Shown here: one piece after another, positions 60,294 through 64,000 of the stretch
Layout: each line of letters opens with the position of its first letter
Position numbering within the stretch: position 1 is the first letter of the stretch
Assembly: GCF_014203115.1 (NCBI RefSeq)
Contig: NZ_JACHIJ010000001.1
Span: 558,001-622,000, forward strand
From: Afipia massiliensis
Lineage (GTDB): Bacteria; Pseudomonadota; Alphaproteobacteria; Rhizobiales; Xanthobacteraceae
Length of the DNA: 64,000 bases
Direction of reading: 5' to 3'
Translations under genes and position numbers: made by a program
Notes under the pieces: model-generated
Database searches by the model: none
The model's input: the letters and a program-made list of their open reading frames with translations, nothing else
Told to the model about the DNA's origin: nothing

Positions 60294-60388
60294 AGTCGTC
60301 ATCACCGGGCTTGTCCCGGTGATCCACGTCTTGCTCGCGACGCTGTAAGAAAAGACGTGGATGGCCGGGACAAGCCCGGCCATGACGA
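60294..60388. repeat. Dispersed palindromic repeat, family E copy 2
   Basis: A near-identical copy of the repeat at 17089-17181 (same ends AGTCGTCATCACCGGGCTTG and CAAGCCCGGCCATGACGA, different loop length). Lies between convergent genes ending at 60257 (+) and 60417 (-). Confidence 0.85.
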
Positions 60389-60416
60389 ACTTTATGTTTG
60401 CGGTCCTTGATGATCA

Positions 60417-61973
60417 TCACGGCCGCATCGCCATGCGCGCCACGCCCGGCGTGCGCAGCGGCTCCGCCAGCCGCGCGAACTCGCAAATCAGCGAACGGGT
60501 CTTGCGCGGATCGATGATCTCCTCGACCCAGAATTTCTCGGCCGAGCGAAACGGCGACCGCAGCTTGTTCAGCCGGTCCTCGATCTCGGCCAGCTTTGCC
60601 TTGGGGTCTTCCGCGGCCTCGATGTCGGCGCGGTAAGCAGCCTCGATGCCGCCCTCGAGCGGCAGCGACCCCCAGTACGCCGATGGCCACGCATAACGCA
60701 TCGAGAACCGGCCCGCCGGCTGATGCACGACGCCCGCAACACCGAAGGAGTTGCGAACGATGATCGTGCACCACGGCACCGTGGTCTGATTGACGGCGGT
60801 CATCGCCCGCACGCCATGCCGGATCGTCGCAGCCTTTTCGGCTTCAAGTCCGATCATGAAACCCGGGCAATCCATCAGATAGACCACCGGAAGATGGAAG
60901 GTTTCCGCGAGATCGACGAAACGCACCACCTTCTGGCACGCTTCAGCAGTCCATGATCCTCCATAAATGTAAGGATCGCTTGCCAGCAGCAGCACGGCGC
61001 GACCGTCAAAGCGCGCGAACCCGGCGATGACCGAGCGTCCGAAATTCTGGCCCATCTCGAAGAACGATCCCTTGTCGACCACCGACTCGATAATGGGCCG
61101 CATTTTGTAGATCTGCTTGCGGCTGCGCGGGACGATGTTGAGCAGCGCTTCGTCGCTGCGCTCCGGATCATCGCTGCAAGGAGTGGTCGGCGGCAGGTCA
61201 AATACAGATGACGGCAGGTAAGACAGAAACTTCCGCGCACACTCGAACGCTTCTTCCTCGGTATCGACTGCGTGATCGACGCCGCCCGCCTTGGTCTGAA
61301 TCTGCCAGCCGCCAAGCTCCTGCTTGTCGAGCGACTGGCCGAGACGTGCCACCACCGGCGGACCTGCGACGAACATCGCGGATGATTTGGTCATGACTGA
61401 ATAATGGCTGGCTGCGAGGCGCGCCGCGCCAAGACCTGCAACCGATCCAAGGCCGAGACCCACGACAGGTACACGCGCCATGTTCGTGGTGGTGTACCAA
61501 TACCAGGTTGTGCCACCGACGCCGCCCGGCAGATTCGCGGCGCCTTTCGTTTCGATTGTTTTGACCGAACCGCCGCCGCCGGATCCTTCGATCACGCGAA
61601 TGATCGGCATCCGGAAATCGTGCGCCATCTGCTCGGCCATTGTCGGCTTTGCAGAGATCGATGCGTCCGCCGAACCGCCGCGCACGGTGAAGTCGTCACC
61701 GACGACGACGACGGGGCGCTTGTCAATCTTGCCGCGGCCGAACACGCAGTTGGCCGGCGTGAGTGTCTTCAGCTCATTCTTGTCGTCATACTCGGCTATG
61801 CCGGAAATCGCTCCCATCTCGTGAAAGCTCTTCGGATCGACCAGTTTGTCGATACGCTCGCGAACGGTCAGCCGGCCCTGATCGTGCTGTCGCTTGACCT
61901 TGTCGGCGCCGCCCATCTCTTTCGCAAACGCTTCGCGCCGCGCGAGTTCATCGAGTTCAGGCTTCCAGTTCAT
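60417..61973 (-). CDS. Acyl-CoA carboxylase beta subunit (carboxyltransferase)
   Basis: 518 aa from the ATG giving MNWKPELDELARREAFAKEM. Two crotonase-like carboxyltransferase halves are seen: DEMGAISGIAEYD-type N-half with RPVVVVGDDFTVRGGSADAS, GSGGGGSVKTIETKGAANLP and the oxyanion loop VAGLGAARLAASHYSVM; C-half with RSVIAGFARFDGRAVLLLAS, CPGFMIGLEAEKAATIRHGV and SFGVAGVVHQPAGRFSMRYA. It moves the carboxyl from biotin to an acyl-CoA; substrate (propionyl-, methylcrotonyl- or other) cannot be told. A biotin carrier gene lies divergently upstream; no biotin carboxylase is in the window. Confidence 0.92.
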   Translation of the reverse strand: MNWKPELDELARREAFAKEMGGADKVKRQHDQGRLTVRERIDKLVDPKSFHEMGAISGIAEYDDKNELKTLTPANCVFGRGKIDKRPVVVVGDDFTVRGGSADASISAKPTMAEQMAHDFRMPIIRVIEGSGGGGSVKTIETKGAANLPGGVGGTTWYWYTTTNMARVPVVGLGLGSVAGLGAARLAASHYSVMTKSSAMFVAGPPVVARLGQSLDKQELGGWQIQTKAGGVDHAVDTEEEAFECARKFLSYLPSSVFDLPPTTPCSDDPERSDEALLNIVPRSRKQIYKMRPIIESVVDKGSFFEMGQNFGRSVIAGFARFDGRAVLLLASDPYIYGGSWTAEACQKVVRFVDLAETFHLPVVYLMDCPGFMIGLEAEKAATIRHGVRAMTAVNQTTVPWCTIIVRNSFGVAGVVHQPAGRFSMRYAWPSAYWGSLPLEGGIEAAYRADIEAAEDPKAKLAEIEDRLNKLRSPFRSAEKFWVEEIIDPRKTRSLICEFARLAEPLRTPGVARMAMRP

Positions 61974-62125
61974 CTTCGCTCCTTGCCGTACGCGTTGCGA
62001 ACGCGTTTTTGTTCTACTCTGCGGAATAAAGTTTCCTCTTGCGGAACACGCTACCTCGGGCAATCTTTCGTCACAACAACAAGCCGCGCGTGCATGCCCT
62101 GCTCAAAGCGGATAGGGGGAAATCA

Positions 62126-62347
62126 ATGGCAGAGATCAAGATCGTCACCGAGGTTGCCGGGCGCGTCTGCGCGATTGCGGCCAGCGCCGGCGGCGATATC
62201 AGAAGCGGTGACGACGTCATCTTCGTCGAAGCCATGAAGATGGAAATTCCCATCCCCTCACCTGCGGCAGGAAAAATCAAATCGATTCTCGTCAGCGTCG
62301 ATGATGTCGTGGCAGAGGGACAGGCAATCGCCACGCTCGAAGCGTGA
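62126..62347 (+). CDS. Stand-alone biotin/lipoyl carrier protein
   Basis: 73 aa from the ATG giving MAEIKIVTEVAGRVCAIAAS, with AGGGGG upstream; the longer frame is non-coding-like. It is a single biotinyl domain with the modification site VEAMKMEIPIPSPAAGKI (Lys near 38). It likely serves the divergent acyl-CoA carboxylase beta subunit (153 bp between starts). The start of the open frame overlaps the promoter region of both genes. No linker or carboxylase domain is fused to it. Confidence 0.92.
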   Translation: MAEIKIVTEVAGRVCAIAASAGGDIRSGDDVIFVEAMKMEIPIPSPAAGKIKSILVSVDDVVAEGQAIATLEA

Positions 62348-62484
62348 TGCGCGAAGTCTCCGCGACAAACTGTCTAGTACACCTTAGTAGGCTTGCGGGC
62401 GTTGCGCTGGCGCCTGCACGATGACATGATCCGGCAAAATCAAAACGCATTTCGCACAGCGAAAGCAAATGGGAGGGATACTTC

Positions 62485-63645
62485 ATGACGCGATATATTA
62501 CGACGGTTGCAGCCGTGGTTCTTGCAGGAACCGCTGCGATATCGGCTGCGCAAGCTCAAGATATCAAGCTGCCGACCACAATGGCCTTCACGGCTTATGA
62601 CACCGGAACGTCTGGCTTCAACATCGCCGTCGGCGTCGGCAAGATGATGAAGGATAAGTATGGCTCCGACATCCGCGTGCTTCCGGCTGGTAACGACGTG
62701 GCGCGCCTGGCTCCGCTGCGCACAAACCGCGCGGTTCTGGCCTGGATGGGCACCGGCGTCTACTTCGCGCAGGAAGGCGTATTCGAATTCGGCGTCAAGG
62801 AGTGGGGTCCGCAAGCGCTGCAGATGACCCTTTCGACGATCGATTGTAATGGCCTGTCGGTCGGCGTCACAAAAGATTCCGGCGTGAAAGAGTGGAAGGA
62901 TTTCCGCGGCAAGCGTCTCGGCTTCGTGGTCGGCTCGCCCGCCCTGAACCAGAACGCACTCGCGATCATCGCCTATGGCGGCCTCACCCAGAAAGACGTC
63001 AAGATTGTTGAATTCGCCAGCTACGGCGCGATGTGGAAAGGCCTCGTCAACAACGACGCCGACGGCGCGTTCGCATCGACCGTAACCGGTCCGGCCAAGG
63101 AAGTGGAAACCTCGCCCCGCGGCCTTGTTTGGCCAGAGCTGCCACCGGAGGACAAGGCCGCGTGGGAGCGGGTCAAGAAGGTCGGCGCTTTCTTCAATCC
63201 GCACGTAACCACGTGCGGCGCGGGTATCACTGCATCGACTCCGCTGAAGCTTGCCGCCTATCCCTACCCCATCGCCACGACCTACGCGACGCAGCCCGCG
63301 GATCAAGTCTATGCAATCACCAAGGCGATGATCACTGGCTACGATGCCTATAAGGATTCAGCTCCGGGCGCGTCGGGCCTCGACGTCAAACGTCAGACCA
63401 AGCAGTGGGTCATTCCATATCATCCCGGTGCGGCCAAGGCTCTGAAGGAAGCCGGTAACTGGACCGACGCAGACGAGAAGTACAACAACGACCTGATCAA
63501 GCGGCAAGGTGTTCTGGCTGACGCATGGAAAGCCTACAACACCGCAAGCGCACCAGGAGAACCGGCAGCATTTCTCTCCGGTTGGATGGCGGCACGCAAG
63601 GCAGCCCTCGCGAAAGCGAACATGCCGAACGGCTTCGAGGATTAA
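62485..63645 (+). CDS. TAXI family TRAP transporter solute-binding protein
   Basis: 386 aa. Signal peptide (RYITTVAAVVLAGTAAISAA, cleavage near AQAQ), then the TAXI fold: DTGTSGFNIAVGVGKMMKDK, LPAGNDVARLAPLRTNRAVL, WKDFRGKRLGFVVGSPALNQ, and a C-terminal VYAITKAMITGYDAYKDS. TAXI proteins (TRAP-associated extracytoplasmic) feed a fused membrane component, encoded by the next gene. GGGAGG precedes the ATG. The ligand is unknown. Confidence 0.93.
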   Translation: MTRYITTVAAVVLAGTAAISAAQAQDIKLPTTMAFTAYDTGTSGFNIAVGVGKMMKDKYGSDIRVLPAGNDVARLAPLRTNRAVLAWMGTGVYFAQEGVFEFGVKEWGPQALQMTLSTIDCNGLSVGVTKDSGVKEWKDFRGKRLGFVVGSPALNQNALAIIAYGGLTQKDVKIVEFASYGAMWKGLVNNDADGAFASTVTGPAKEVETSPRGLVWPELPPEDKAAWERVKKVGAFFNPHVTTCGAGITASTPLKLAAYPYPIATTYATQPADQVYAITKAMITGYDAYKDSAPGASGLDVKRQTKQWVIPYHPGAAKALKEAGNWTDADEKYNNDLIKRQGVLADAWKAYNTASAPGEPAAFLSGWMAARKAALAKANMPNGFED

Positions 63646-63691
63646 GCTTTAGTCCGAAGAGCGGGCGTCGTTAACATCCAGGATATCGCAA

Positions 63692-64000
63692 ATGTCAGCT
63701 TCGTCCGATAACACCGAAAATGCGGCAGCCGCTCCCGTTGCGGCTGCCGCTATTGCCTCAGCTCAGAAGAAAGTCGTGTTCGACGATCCGCATGCCGGTG
63801 TCGGCGGCTTGCAGGAAGCGGAAGTCACGCGGGTGCGCGCCCTCAGCGGCGGCTGGCGCTGGGCGCTGATCATCGCCACTGCGGCGACGATCCTGCTTTG
63901 TATCAACCAGCAATTCGCGCTCCGCTTCTTCGTCGGTTACACCCAGCTCAACACCGAATACTTCTATCTGTTGATCGCGCTAATGCTGCCGTTCACGTTC
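63692..64000 (+). CDS. TRAP transporter fused permease, 5' part (partial)
   Basis: The first 103 codons of a gene cut by the window edge, starting at an ATG with CAGGAT upstream and 46 bp after the solute-binding gene. Cytosolic Ala-rich start (NAAAAPVAAAAIASAQKKVV), DDPHAGVGGLQEAEVTRVRA, and two transmembrane helices (WRWALIIATAATILLCINQQ; YFYLLIALMLPFTF). Its place after a TAXI binding protein and its start fit the large fused DctQ-DctM permease of TAXI TRAP transporters. Confidence 0.85.
   Translation, partial: MSASSDNTENAAAAPVAAAAIASAQKKVVFDDPHAGVGGLQEAEVTRVRALSGGWRWALIIATAATILLCINQQFALRFFVGYTQLNTEYFYLLIALMLPFTF

Noticed and set aside
1-64000. CRISPR arrays, rRNA or tRNA genes and complete insertion sequences
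   Set aside because: No regularly spaced short repeats, no tRNA- or rRNA-like segments and no transposase genes were found on either strand.

Overview
The window looks like a chromosomal segment of a high-GC alphaproteobacterium of the Nitrobacteraceae/Bradyrhizobiaceae group (Bradyrhizobium, Afipia, Rhodopseudomonas or Nitrobacter relatives). This rests on several lineage markers: a MucR/Ros regulator, a DivJ-like kinase, two DUF2336 proteins, the TIGR03808/TIGR03809 pair, an alphaproteobacterial LexA box (GTTC-N7-GTTC) before imuA-imuB-dnaE2, and an EcfG-type general stress promoter (GGAAC-N16-CGTT) before a DUF892 gene. No rRNA, tRNA, CRISPR array or complete insertion sequence was seen.

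Layout. 0-8.9 kb: a LysR regulator divergent from a SnoaL-like protein and an NADP-binding oxidoreductase, a TerC membrane protein, small conserved hypotheticals, a DUF2336 protein, then DUF1491, a peptidoglycan-binding protein and a sensor kinase. 9.3-12 kb: DUF5330, SufE, a DUF6456 gene coupled to a DnaA-domain-IV-like gene, and mucR. 12.2-21 kb: a frameshifted methyltransferase, membrane proteins, a class II aldolase, an M20 peptidase and a HerA-like ATPase, with a repeat-rich 0.9-kb gap at 17.0-17.9 kb. 21.5-30.7 kb: folate genes folP-folB-folK, then both methylmalonyl-CoA mutase subunits with a GFA gene between them, meaB and a pyroglutamyl peptidase-like gene. 30.7-31.8 kb: a lower-GC toxin/immunity-like gene pair.

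31.9-46.2 kb: a Bcr/CflA transporter, the TIGR03808/TIGR03809 pair, then a cell-envelope locus on the minus strand (ECF sigma factor, anti-sigma factor, S8 protease, OmpA protein, haem-binding DUF4384 protein). These are followed by a diguanylate cyclase, a second DUF2336 protein, and a second ECF sigma factor with an NrsF-type anti-sigma factor. 46.3-50.7 kb: enoyl-CoA hydratase, acetyl-CoA hydrolase/transferase and a CaiB-type CoA transferase. 50.7-56.4 kb: the SOS mutagenesis cassette. 56.6-64 kb: a DUF892 stress protein, an M20 amidohydrolase, a GMC oxidoreductase, an acyl-CoA carboxylase beta subunit divergent from a biotin carrier protein, and the start of a TAXI-type TRAP transporter operon.

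The strongest unexplained signals are non-coding. One is a family of paired imperfect hairpins bounded by CTAG (15988-16154, 29856-30020, and a decayed copy at 23662-23723). Their arms differ in sequence but keep the same bulge geometry, and one copy supplies the stop codon of meaB. Another is a GC-rich 0.35-kb segment with RNA-like hairpins at 17.30-17.65 kb. Also notable are the stand-alone HNH-like toxin candidate with its probable immunity gene, and a palindrome upstream of mucR.
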